A stretch of 64,000 nt of DNA, from assembly GCA_951799445.1 (NCBI GenBank), contig OX637295.1, forward strand, positions 11,842,001 to 11,906,000, in the 5' to 3' direction. The notes under the pieces are model-generated. The model saw only the letters and a list, made by a program, of their open reading frames with translations, did not search any database and had not been told where the DNA came from. Shown here one piece after another: positions 1-12,000 of the stretch (position 1 is the first letter of the stretch; each line of letters begins with the position of its first letter). Origin of the DNA: Pseudisothecium myosuroides. Taxonomy: Eukaryota; Streptophyta; Bryopsida; Hypnales; Lembophyllaceae. A program made the translations under genes and the position numbers.

Positions 1-1952
1 TTTTTTATTTAATTAATTGTGCAAAGTAAATTTTTGCTTCATTTTATTATTTTCAAAACTCAATTATAGACTTCCAACTTCAAATTGCAAAAGATTTTAT
101 TTTTTAATTATTTTTTGAAATTTTCATGGGGAGCAAAAACTACATTGAAAAGCTTCACTTTAATGGTTTTATTCAAAGGCAATAAAATTATTCTCAATGT
201 CAAAATCAAATTCAAAAAATTCAATACTAGAATGATTAAAGTATAATAATCAGGCATGTTATTGTTTGATTCAACACCTCATGTAAAGTAAAAAAATTGT
301 TTATATAACTTGAATTTAATTCAACAATGTAATTATATCCATATTCATAAATCTATAGTATATGTATAATTTGGACAAAAAATCATTCATTTTTACATAC
401 GTAATAAATTTTTTGACTATTCATAAGCAATTTTTTTAATTCTATATATTTTTATTGGCTAAAAAAAAATGTAAGGATTTTAGAGCATGTCACTTTAATC
501 TTCAAACATCCAAAATGGATTTAAATGATTTTAATTGAGTATTATTGGATCAAGGTCTACAAATTTTCATTTTACATATTTTGGAGAGTTTCTTTAGTGT
601 GTTTGCAGTACATGGTGCCATGGTGCCATGGTGGTTGGAATTTCTTCATTCAGATAATATTGAGTTTTGACAAAAAAGATGATTTACTTATAAATCACAA
701 AAATGATTCTCCACTGTATTTTTGGCAACTTCTAACTTTTTAGTCTTGATCTAAACTTTATGTATTTTCATATTTACTAATATGCCTTGTATTGTTGCCA
801 CAACCATTAGTATGTCATTTGTAATTGCTACAAAAGTAACAACCAATATTTTTTTAAATCTCCTTTCACATTTATTTTTTTCCATTAAATAACCTATAGT
901 TTTAATGTTTAATACCATGTGTAATGTATTGTAAATTTTTGCACTATATTTTGTATTTTAAAGTTTGATTGGCATATCAAAAATAGTATGCCAAACAAAT
1001 TTGAAGAGTAAAAGTCACTTTTCTAGTACATCTTTAAAGCAGACACTAATCTAATCTAGTCTATACTTATTGAATATTATGCTTCAACAAGCCATAAGCA
1101 TATTTTTTTGTCCAAACCAAAGTTTTGCCATATGCACAAGTCATTGTATGCAAAAAAAAGCCTAGTATGTATCCAAGATAAAAGTAAAGACATCAAAAGT
1201 GTGCAAAAGAGCTAATCACTATCTTCTCTATCTAAATGTGGAAGGACTTAAAACTTGCAAAGTCAAGTCAAATATTAGAAATTGGTATATATAGAAATTT
1301 TTGAAGTTTGTCAAAAATACTCCAAAGGTAGTGGACCTCACTTGTGCCCATCCAAAAAACAAGAAAACACATCAAGTAATGTTATTGAGGATGCAATAAG
1401 TGTTTTTAGCCCACATACGCTTGTTATTGCTTTCACAAAGAGTACAAATCAAAAAATATTTGTAATTCTACAACAAAGCTCATTTGTAAACTTGGTTGCA
1501 AGGAAGATGTGACAAAGAAGAAGCCATTTTTTTTGTTCCCAATGGTTATTGTGGCTCTCAAGTGCCTAGCTATGGCTAGCTTAAACCAATTTTTCACATC
1601 AAAGGAACAATCAATTTTTTTTAGACTAAGTGGACTCTACACTGAATAGGAAAATTAGGTTGCCCCACACTAATATCTTGACATTTTACACTATATCAAT
1701 ATCACAGTTACTGTAGAAGGATGCAGTGATGTGGGAAACGTGTGTGCTGCATGGGTTGGTGTACTAATTCATGGCTCGGGATTAGAGAATGGCTTGTGCC
1801 TCCATCTGGACAAGCAATGAGTCATGAGGTAACATGAGGTAACTTCTCTGTGGTAAGGCATCCTAATTGTGAAGGCAACCCAATATCACTATTTAGTGTA
1901 GTTGTTATAAGCAATGATTGAATCCAAATGACCACATTCAATCTGCAATAAC
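1..1952. other. AT-rich intergenic DNA, no gene seen
   Basis: AT-rich sequence with only short open frames in low-complexity DNA. The two longest (525-743 and 1282-1512, +) show no recognisable motif, no splice context and no GC rise compared with their surroundings. I see no gene, tRNA or array here. Confidence 0.6.
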
Positions 1953-2252
1953 TAAGGTCGTCTGCTCTAAAAGCACCCATGCTCTAATAACAATCATGAC
2001 ACATAGGCGCATTTTGCTTTCTTCAAAGTACCATGAGTGTATGTTTTAGGAGGTGATTACTTATAGTGACCATTGCTTTTCAACTTCAAAAATTCGTCAC
2101 GAATTCCACAAACTAAGGTTCAAAAAATACGAAATGACTTGGGTTAGATGCTAATTCCATTTTTCTTCTACAAAAATTTACTGAATTTTTTTCAAGGAGT
2201 TTAGCTCCCCCAAAGGCTCTTAAATGGTCGCTTTAAGAGCACACTATCTTAT
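1953..2252. mobile_element. TAAGGT-family MITE, copy 1
   Basis: A 300-bp element with inverted ends. The left end reads TAAGGTCGTCTGCTCTAAAA; the reverse complement of the right end reads TAAGATAGTGTGCTCTTAAA. Its interior (around 2080-2200) matches the interiors of the copies at 19957 and 24713, so this is a dispersed family. No coding capacity. The family probably targets TA (see the copy at 19957). Confidence 0.7.
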
Positions 2253-2686
2253 ACTACAATCAGGAAGCAAGTTGATCTCCAATTACTGAAATTAACACAT
2301 CTCGAGTGTTGTTCATTCAACCTTTGAGCTTCAGATGTTTCCAGTGATCGAGCAAGCAAATTGGTTCTGTTTTGAAAATCCAATTTGTATCCAATTCATG
2401 TGCCGGCAGTCATGATTTTAATGAATTGTTCTCTAAGCTAATTTGATTGGTCATCAAAAAACTTCATAAAGGAGCTAATTATATTGGCAATTGGTGGCTC
2501 ATTAGGAATTTAAGCAAATTGGCCACCAAATCTTCAAAAACTTTCTTTTTTCACAATGGGTGGGAGGGTGGGAATCATTAAACATTTATTCATAGATTGG
2601 TTCTTGAAATCAATTCTTGTCCTTGGTATTTGTACAAAATTATTACTATTACTTCTCCTTTACCCATGTGTAAGTAGAAGCTAAAA
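2253..2686. other. Intergenic, nothing recognised
   Basis: AT-rich sequence between two MITEs, with no supported coding or structural feature. Confidence 0.5.
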
Positions 2687-2848
2687 TACCCTACATAAAG
2701 ATCAGATTCGGCAAAAATTAAGTCATTTTTGTAAAAAAGTGTCACGTGTCATCTTGTGAATGGTGCAAGGTGACGTGGACCCCTAAGAATGTAACGTGGG
2801 AACTCAATTCCGGCACTTGAGTGCCAAATTAGACCTTCACGTACGGTA
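2687..2848. mobile_element. TACCCTAC-family MITE, copy 1
   Basis: A 162-bp element that also occurs at 25904-26055. The left end TACCCTACATAAAGATCAGA pairs with the reverse complement of the right end, TACCGTACGTGAAGGTCTAA. Both copies share a central stretch with TGACACGTGTCATCTTGTGA-like sequence followed by TGACGTGGACCCCT. Superfamily not assigned; target-site duplication unclear. Confidence 0.65.
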
Positions 2849-4959
2849 TACATTGAGTATGAAGCTCAAGACTTAAACTTGAGGTTGAGTTTTAGAAAAA
2901 AGTAAAAATAAAAGTATTAGAAAAAAAATTCAAAGTGAAAGTGATGGTAAAAGCAAAGTGAAAGTAAAAATAAAAGCATTGGTGTAATGTCGCAATGGCC
3001 AAAGTATTTTATAGAAGTCATTAACCTATGGGCGCGCCTATGGATCTGATACCCGATGGCTTTCTACAACCAAATGAATTTCCTAATCTCCATTCAATTT
3101 TTAATTTCCAGTGACGATGAAAACTTTGAAATTCCATATCTCTTGCCTCGTCGGTCGAAACGTAACAAAACTTGCTATGTGCACACACACTCCCCCAAGG
3201 GCTTTCCAATGACACCAAGCATGCCATTGTTGACTTGATGATATAGGGAATCCCAATGTATGTCACAAAACAAACAAACAAACTTTATGTTTTAGTAGTA
3301 TAGGTATGCAAATGTACTCTTACAAATACAATAGAACTCATATTAGTGCATCCTCTCTTAGTGTATAACTATCAAGTATGCAAACAATAGGTGAACCCAA
3401 TTTCAAAGACTTTTTATCAAATGTAATGTAATTAGAACCGACATTAGTTAGGCGGACACCTCTCTAAATGTATAAACCTCTCTAGTAGCACATATCTAAT
3501 TGCTAGTCCCGACACATACAAGTTCTACTATATAGATGTCTTCAAAAAGCAACATTCCTCAAATAACCCTAAATATCTCCATCCAAAATATGTCTTTCTT
3601 GCTGAAATTTTGGACTATGGTAATTGAGTGATTAGGAAAGTGAACATAAGTTATTTGATTGAAAATCATTATTTTTGAAGGAATTATACGATTATAAAAA
3701 AAAAAAATGTTATTTTGCTGACTTCTAGCTTGGACTTTGATCTCGCTTTTGGGGGGTAGAATCCATTGTGGGGAGTTGAGCTTTGGAAAGAAGAAAGCGG
3801 TGAGGTAGGAAAAGTCACCAGATGTAGAGAAAGCTTGGATCATAACGTTTTTGTAACTGTAAAAATTCATTGTATTTTGGAGGAATATCGGTAGTTGAGG
3901 ACATCTATATATAAGAGTCTGCATGTATGTATGTATACATGAAATCAATGTACAAAAAAAGTGTATGATTTTCATTTCCCTACGAGAAAGTGTATGATTT
4001 TCGATTGCCTTCAAGAAAGCCAGAAGAAACTGAATTTCTGACCATGTTTTTTGCAGCCAAAAAGTTTGTGTGCCGTGTTTGACTACGTGCAGATATGGTC
4101 GACGGGTCGACTCCGCTAAGGTGATGACAAATGGAAATTGGACGACTTTGGGAAAAAGCTCAGATTGACAGAAGTTTTTTTTTTTTTTTTTTTTTTTTTT
4201 TTCCTTGATGGATGGAAGGGTTTTCATGTGCGTGGATTTTGTAAGGTATCATGCTTGCCTGGCTGGTCCGTCCTTTCTGTGCCCGGGTCTGCAAGGCAAG
4301 GCAAGGCAAAGGAATTGTTCGAAAGAGAAAGACTCGGCCGTTCAGTTGTTGTACTTTCATGGCTTTCATGGAGACGGAGAACACAGAGTGGACTGACATT
4401 TTGCCAACAGTGGCACGTGTCTGAGCACATCACACATCACCAACTCTGGTTGAAAATTGGATATTCGGGTCACCTCCTTTTGGACCTCGTACAACAGGAG
4501 TCAAACCATAAAAATAAAATATCAACATTCCGAAGGAATCCTTTGGGAACAACTTTGGGAACAATGGAGTTACTCATAAGGTGCGTTGTAAATGGGTGTC
4601 AAAGGAAGGTTTAGCTAAGAATAGTACAAAAGAAATACGACACCCAAACCCATCAGACCATAGTTTTTGGGCTTCGAGGAGATTTGGCATGTGTTTTTTC
4701 CAAACTCCGGCTCCTGGTCCCGCACTGCACACACTCTACGATTAATTCTAATAGAGACTTGAGTTTAGCTTGGCCAAATGCAAGGAAAGGAATTGTATAA
4801 GGTAGAATAGTTTATGACCACAATCCGGGTATTTGTGCAATGTGCTTATTGTAAGTTGCTTGTATTTTTCAACAAAGGAATCAGTTGAGTTGATTGAAAA
4901 ACAGGTGGAATCAAATTAATCTAATAAGAATTGAATTGATATGAATTTTCAAACATGTA
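2849..4959. other. Intergenic; possible gene fragment, poly-T tract and MITE remnant
   Basis: No confident gene. Around 3040-3230 (+) there is a short stretch with a possible start (3040) and a further open piece after a candidate acceptor near 3109, too short and unsupported to call. A 28-base T run lies at 4175-4202. Around 4640-4755 the sequence resembles the 99-bp GAGTTAA element at 26124-26222, with shared blocks such as CAAACTCCGGCTCCTGGTCC, so it is probably a decayed copy. Confidence 0.45.
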
Positions 4960-5709
4960 TTAACCCCTAAAGGAAAAAGCTGCGTTTTTTGGCAACATAG
5001 CGATTTTGGGCAGCTCACTACGAATGGAGTTTTTATTTTTTTTCTTTGAAAATTTTACACAACATGTGCCCAAGGAGTAGCTTTAAGGCCCAACAATTTT
5101 CATAACTTTTGACTACATAGTTAAAAAGTTATTGCATGATATGTGATTTTCTTTGAACTTTGGGCAGCCCGGGCAGCTCTGAAATTTTCTTTAAAAATGA
5201 CTTTTAAGAAAAATAAAAAATTGAAATTGGTTCTTTAGATTTATATTTACGTGGGAAGCTTTGAATCATTCAATTCCGATCAATGAGTCAAAAGTTATGA
5301 GGAGTTTAAGTTTACAAGTAGGTATGGAATCTTTGAAAACCATACCAACCTGTAAACTTAAACTCCTCATAACTTTTGACTCATTGATTGGAATTGAATG
5401 ATTCAAAGCTTCCCACGTATATATAAATCTAAAGAACCAATTTCAATTTTTTTTATTTTTTTTAAAAGTCATTTTTAAAGAAAATTTCAGAGCTGCCCGG
5501 GCTGCCCAAAGTTCAAAGAAAATCACATATCATGCAATAACTTTTTAACTATGTAGTCAAAAGTTACGAAAATTGTTGGGCCTTAAAGCTACTCCTTGAG
5601 CACATGTTGTGTAAAATTTTCAAAGAAAAAAAATAAAAACTCCAATCGTAGTGAGCTGCCCAAAATCACTATGTTGCCAAAAAACACAGCTTGGTCCTTT
5701 AGGGATTAA
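4960..5709. mobile_element. TTAA-bounded foldback element (near-complete palindrome)
   Basis: A 750-bp near-perfect inverted repeat with arms of about 365 bp around a centre near 5334. The ends are TTAACCCCTAAAGGA and TCCTTTAGGGATTAA, so TTAA flanks both ends. The arms match part of the elements at 20340-21277 and 27787-28717, so the palindrome looks like two copies of one element end fused head to head. No coding capacity. TTAA target duplications are typical of the piggyBac and Kolobok superfamilies; the assignment here is inference. Confidence 0.85.
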
Positions 5710-5818
5710 ATATGTATGGTTAGTATGTAATAGAATTATATATATGACAAAATATTGACAAATGCATATAATAAATACATAATTAAGACATATTGTCAAA
5801 TTTGGGTATTACATTGTG

Positions 5819-6519
5819 GTTGTCATATCATATTAAATCACCTAGAATCCAAACAAATGTATCATATATAATCCTTACAAATAGATTGTACTATATGTAA
5901 CTAATATATATAACTAATATATATATATATCTCAAACTAATATCTCCAATTCAAAAAAGATTGCAGTGAAAATAATTGTTTTGGTTGCTAAATACAAATT
6001 GAATGATTTGTATTAATTGTGTATTGAAGCAAACATCTTCAAATCTATTCAAAGTAGATGCAACAATGGTTCAAAGTACACCCTATAAATCATTTATGAC
6101 AATAAAATAAATCTCAAGTCTTTGATTCATTAAGAATTTTCAAATTCCGTTTCAAATTAATATTATCTACATTTTTTTCTATGTATAATTTTTTGGAAGC
6201 ACAAGTATGTCAACTTTTTGCAATATTAATAAGGGTGGATCTAAAATATTGTAGAACAATATACAATAAAATATCCAAATCATTAAGGCTTAAAAAAGAA
6301 GCTTAGGCGATTTTTAAAGTGATTATAAAACCCACCCCAACAACCAAGTCTATAGGGGTGGTTAGCTTTGGAATTCATTTACTTCCAAACCACAATTGCT
6401 TTTTTGCTTCAAATTTTCTTAGGATTGTAGTACACAAAGGATACTACAACATTCATGTTTGCTCATTTGGATTTTTTTCTACTCATTTTTAGTGTATGGC
6501 ACATGGAGTGAAATTGAAC
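5819..6519 (+). repeat. Dispersed 0.7-kb repeat R, copy 1
   Basis: About 700 bp that reappears in inverted orientation at 46818-47459. Shared blocks include the TGTCATATCATATTAAATCA edge, a TTTGATTCATTAAGAATTTT block, CTAACCACCCC versus GGGGTGGTTAG, and CAAACATGAATGTTGTAGT versus its complement near 6450. The copies have diverged by many small indels. Noncoding; probably an old transposon of unknown class. Confidence 0.7.
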
Positions 6520-6573
6520 AAAACATAGATTTAAGTTTTGGAAGTGATTATACACTTCTTATACAGGTTTGAG

Positions 6574-6610
6574 TAGTAATCTCTCTCTCTCTCTCTCCAC
6601 ACACACACAT

Positions 6611-6641
<31 letters not shown>
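6574..6641. repeat. Compound microsatellite (CT)n-(CA)n-(TA)n
   Basis: Consecutive runs of CT, CACA/CATA and TATA dinucleotides. Confidence 0.9.
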
Positions 6642-6669
6642 GAACATTCAATAGCCATAACATTGCTAA

Positions 6670-6999
6670 GAGGCCATTGCCATTGGGCTCCTGGACCTCC
6701 AGGTTCGGGAGGTCCAGGTGGCCTCCATTATCACTGTATCTCCGGGCACCCCTCCGGCTAGACCTCCAGCCTCCGGCCTTGCAAATCGGCTTTGCAAAGC
6801 TGGAGGGCCTGGCCCCTGGTCTGGAGGGGGTTAAATTTCGAAAGACAACAATTATTCCTGTAGCATGACTTTAGCATATCACGGAGCTCTGGTTGCTTTG
6901 GTTTCCGGAGGTGGTGCCAATGGAAACCACTCGTACTTCCAGACCCATCTAAACCCCCCTCCAGAAATCGGAGGTCCGGTTGCCAATGGCAACAGGCTC
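6670..6999. mobile_element. PIF/Harbinger-like (Tourist-type) MITE
   Basis: A 330-bp GC-rich element. Its ends are GAGGCCATTGCCATTGGGCT and, on the complement of the right side, GAGCCTGTTGCCATTGGCAA, both leading into GGACCTCC. It is flanked by TAA (6667-6669 and 7000-7002). A 3-bp TAA/TWA duplication and a GAGCCTGTT-like end fit the PIF/Harbinger superfamily. No coding capacity. Confidence 0.75.
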
Positions 7000-7002
7000 T
7001 AA

Positions 7003-9016
7003 CCTTCACTAAGAGAGGTCCCTTTTACTCCCACCAAAAGTAGGAGCCCCCCAAAGTCATGCACTATTGACTTTGAAGACTTGGGGGACGGGGATTGGGC
7101 CAGCTCACAATATGTAAACATGTGCAATTGACAACCGAGGCAAAAGTACATCCACAATGCCAATTAGATACTTGATATTATAATTTAATTCCCTCCTTGG
7201 CATTCAGGACGGAATTATCCCTCCTTTGAGAGACGATGAAGCAACCTAGTTTACATTGTGATGGTATGCATTGTCATTGCCTTGACTCAACAGTAGATGG
7301 TGTGGAATATTCCATCTAAGTGAACAGGTGGAGGCTCAATGTGATGAACAAGGTGCTTGAAGAAAAGGCATTCAGTAGCCTTCATGAAGCTACTGAATGT
7401 TATGAAAGATAAGTTAAAAGGCAAAGAAAATGCAAGTATTAAGGATTCCGGAAGGATTCAGGCGCAAAGGCCATTGCCACGAGTGCCTTGACTGACAGCG
7501 TACGAGCGCGCAGTCCGAGGCGAGGCTGCCTCATGAGCAAGCAACGACGGATTCCCCTCGCGGCCAGATTGCCCCGCACACGTCCAGCAGTACATTGCCG
7601 CCTGCGATCTCGTGGCGAACTCGCATCAAGGAATCCCAATCCCAAAGCAAACCCAACGCAACGGCCTTCGTGACTTCGTCACAAACAGACGCGCCAAAAG
7701 GGGACACCAACTCCTTCCTTTGGCATGCGGCATGCCTACAGACGCTCCCCGAATCCCATCTTCACACCCAGCACTCGCCAGCTTGTAGTTCTAAACCCGG
7801 AAAGCACACCTGTGCATCAACGAACAAATCCATAGGACACCCACAGCAGCATCCACAGAGCATCCATCCATAAGTTAGAGCGACCACGGTAGTACAACTA
7901 CAGAGCCATAGAGGAGCCATAGAGGAACTATCGAGGAATTTCAGAGGACCCACAGGGCTAAGTTACATCAAAGTGAAGCTGCTTGTTCTTTGTTGCCTCT
8001 TTACTTGCCGGCCGCAAACGAAAGCAGGAGCCTTTGGGTTCCACTTGTTCGCGTTCGCGGGCTCGCTATGGTGTCGTTCACCTACTTCAGTGCAATTTGC
8101 GTCGGAATTCGTTGACGACGGGATTGATTGACGGTGGAGAATCGTCGCTTGCTGGGAGCTTCTGGTAGATAGTCAAATACCCATTTTTTTTTCTCTCAGG
8201 ACTTTGTGTGCGTTTCGTGGATTTTTCGTGGATTTGGGGTGGATGTTTTTTTAGATTCGCGAGTGAGTGGGAAGCTTGAGGAGTAGGTGAGAGATTGGGA
8301 CATGTGAGGGACGTTTGTTGTGGAAGAGTGGCGAGGTTTAATCCATTTTTGAGTTTTGGATTAGCAGTCAATGGCCTGACAGATTTCGGGAGGTCATTCA
8401 TCTCTTTCATGGTCCAGAAATTTATTGTAACGGCATCGTCCGTTATAATCGGGTGAAGGAAATCAGCTTGTTTTGTGGTGTTTGGGATCCTCGTATAGTG
8501 GATTCTTATGTCTATGAATTGTAAGGTTGTGAAGAGGGAGTGTTGGTTTGGAAACCAATATTTGTGAGGGTTTTTGAAATCCATTTCTGAGGTTTGGAAA
8601 CCTCGCGGACATGGCGGTGGGTTCGGAGGTTGCAAGCACGTTGTTGTGAACCGAATCTTTGGAGTTTCTTTTTGGTATGTGGGGAGCTCTCTGTTGAAGT
8701 AGCCGGGATTTGGGAAGAGAGTTTCATGCGAGATTGGAGTTCATGTTCTCGTTGATTCGGTTTCCAAGCCTGGTACTGCGGGATTTCATACGGTTCATAT
8801 GTGATTCATCCAACTTGTTTGGAATCAGTGACGAATTTGAGCCAAGTTGGGTGGACTCTTTGGCTAGAAATTGATACGAATTTCACTAGCGCTCTCCCTC
8901 TGGACCAAAACATTCTTCCCCTGGCTGCCAATTTTGCACTATGTACTGTTTTTAATTTGATTGAGGATACTCTTTTGCAGTGTGGTATGGTGTCCTCCGT
9001 GTAGACGTCTGCGAAG
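7003..9016 (+). promoter_or_regulatory. Upstream region and probable long 5' leader of the HIPL1-like gene
   Basis: From about 7440 the GC content rises relative to the AT-rich DNA on the left and stays higher up to the start codon at 9017. Open frames on both strands here (for example 8087-8635, -) have no recognisable domain and look incidental to the composition. I infer promoter plus leader, possibly with a leader intron. No TATA box or transcription start could be fixed. Confidence 0.4.
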
Positions 9017-12000
9017 ATGACTGAAGGGCCAAGCTTTCGAGGTGGTGCTGGGGCCTTAGTGCTCTTGTTTCTGGCTTGCAGCTTTGCCATCTCCACAGGT
9101 TATCCACTCTGTGCCAATAATCTCGGTACGTATGCTCTTCTTTCTCCAACTCCCTATATCATTTGGAACCCATGCAAATGAGAATACTGTGGAGTTATTG
9201 TTGAGATTGGTATAGCTCGTTGGTCTCTATTTGCTTCACCCTCGAAGGATGCCACCCTCTCTCTAGGGTAGTTTGCCAAAAATGACCAGATTCTAGTGGC
9301 ATTCTCTGTTTCTATGGTATCCTTGAAAGTCATCATCGGACACTTTCAGTCCTAAGTACGATAAAGAGAGACTAAGCAAGTGGTTAAAAAATGTAATAAG
9401 CTATGGTGTCCAGTGAAATGAGACATATATTATAATCAATAGTAGTACAACATTGCGGTTTATCATTCCAAAGGGTATTATTCTTCTATCTAGTAGAATT
9501 GTGACATGTAGTTATGGAAAGAGTAGGCATTTTAAAGCTGTCAAATAGGGTTTCTAAAAAAATTCAATCAATAAGAGTGATACTGACGATATATATGTTA
9601 AAAGAGACATATGAAAACCGTACTGTTCTATTTTTGGAATCGAGCCGCTTTGTTTTCAATGGGAATGTGTTTTTATTACTGACCCACCAGCTGATTGCGT
9701 GGCATTCTGTTTGCAGAGCCGCCTGGGAAAGTGAGTAGAAACCTAACTTTCTGCTCGTCCCCAGCATACGCCGCAAGTGGATGCTGCAGCCCTACCGATG
9801 ATACCCTTATCAAGACTGCATACGATGATCTCAACGTCTCAGATGCCAAGTGTGGAGCTTTTATGAAGCAGATTCTGTGCTCTGTAAGTCTCCCATACCG
9901 TAAAACTGCTTGATAATTTTACTCCAAACTAGTTACCACTGTTTGATTCAAATCTCGTTATTAGAATATACTAATATTTCGGTGATATGCACCGATTAAA
10001 AACAAATGCGACTTTGAGAAATTCATGTCACACACACTAATCGAATAAGCAGCTATACTTTGTGAGACTTTGTCCGTCTAGCTTTGACTCGCTTTTCGAG
10101 TAAGATAGCTACCCAAAATTCCTCAGGGTAGGTTCTGTCTCTGCAAGGCCTCCTCCTCCCATACAGTCTAGAGCCAGTAATCCATATGTAGTATAACTTA
10201 CTTGGGATGATGAAGCTATTAACATCCAAAATGTGCATAGAAACATCTTTTATCAAACATGGTGATGCACTATCTCCCCATTCTGAACAGTTTAAAATAA
10301 GGAATATTCTGTGAATATTCCGATTTTATCCATAATCACCGTCAATAAAATCCTTGTAGATAGGGTTGCTTCAAAACTCGGGTTTTGCCAGCATTTTGTT
10401 TTGTTTCCCAAGTCATTGCCAGCTTGTACATGAGACAGCTGCACGAGACGTTTAGTTTTCAGTGCCAGGATTTTATGAACATGAGAAGTTATGGTGTCTG
10501 AATCCCTCTGTTTAAGCAGAGGCATTGCCATAATCCTAGTTAAGGTATAAGTTAAGTGAACTCAAGATTGCTTAGGGTCATCCCAAGAGTGTTTTAGAGG
10601 GTACACTATTGACAGGTATGTGTACAACTCCCAACTTCGGGTGACAACTCAGAATGTTACCAAACTTGTCCTTCCCTCGAATCCTAGTGACAATGACTTT
10701 CTACCCTAGTATTCTTCTTTTCTAAGGAAGGGAGAAAATCAGTTTTATAACAGTCTACATCAGTAGTCTGATCCGGTACAGAGGTCATAACATTCTACAA
10801 CCCAGAGAGGTTTTCTTTCCCTCAGGCGTTCTGTAACACTTCCTGTCTACGTTAGGGTTCGCAGAGGCTCTACATTCTAGATAGAAATTTGTACGGGGCG
10901 GTTTAGAAACAGGTCGCAATAAGAAAATCAACTTAAGATTTTCAGGGTTCTTTATCTTCGTGGCAGACGAGGGAGACGAGTAACCGCATTAGAACTGAAT
11001 GTCAGTGACGAAATTTTGCAACTTTTGCAACGTAGACGTAAACCTATTCCAGTCCTAGTTTTTGGAACTTTGCGTAGATGAATGTCAGTCTTTGGCTCCC
11101 AAAATTGTGTCAATTTAACGAAATTGACAATACTGGTTATTCGTGTATAGATTAACCTCCAGTGGTCTCACATGTGATTTTCATAATTTTGCTTATAATA
11201 CTACGCTGGTGTTAGAGATGATGTTATTAGAGTAAATCCAGTCCAACTGTGTGTCAAAATTCATTCGTATGACTCTCGCTATCACTATTACCACCAAGTG
11301 CGAATATAGACTGACTTATATGTGTTCAAATTTCCAAATTCAACACTCTCTTCTTCCCATTTCCTGTAGCAAATTCAAAACTTTTCATAGACTCTTTTGC
11401 GAAATGTATCCATATCGGTGCATATTGTGTACCTCACTCACCTCCCTGTGCACATTGTTGACAGAAATGCGACGCCTACTCAGCCGATTTATATGACGCC
11501 TCTCTCTCCACCACTTCACGCCCCTTCCCCTACCTCTGCAGCAACTCCACCACCGGCTACTGCGACCAGCTCTGGAACGCCTGCTCCACTATCAACATCA
11601 CAAACTCGCCTTTCGAGCCTGGCCTCACCCAACCCAGTAGCAACACCTCTTCTGCGAAAACCTCCACCACCCTAACAAGCTTTTACTCCAACAGCACACA
11701 GTTTTGCGCAGGGGCTGCTCCCGTCCCTTCTGAGGGAAATGCCTGCTTCAACGGCACGCCCTACGTGGTTCCCAATCAAATTTCCCACACTGCCCCGACA
11801 GGGATGTGTCTGGAGAGACTTGACAACGCCACACAAGGACCAGGGTACTATTTGAACCTGGTGCCGCATCCTGATGGTTCAGACAGGGTGTTCGTGAACA
11901 CGCAGGATGGGCACTTGTACCTTGTGAATGTGTCCAAGCCAGGGAGTGGGGTGGGGTTTGGGATTGATTATGGGAAGCCGTTTCTGGACATCACAGGGAG

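Noticed and set aside
4175..4202. T28 run as the poly-A tail of a retrocopy on the minus strand
   Set aside because: No coding or SINE-like body and no flanking target duplication were seen upstream of the tail.
3559..4227. 222-codon minus-strand ORF
   Set aside because: It begins in the poly-T tract (a Lys run), is AT-rich and low in complexity, and has no recognised domain or splice context.
8087..8635. 182-codon minus-strand ORF upstream of the HIPL1-like gene
   Set aside because: Pro/Thr/Asn-rich without a domain; it lies opposite the probable leader of the plus-strand gene and is most simply explained by base composition.
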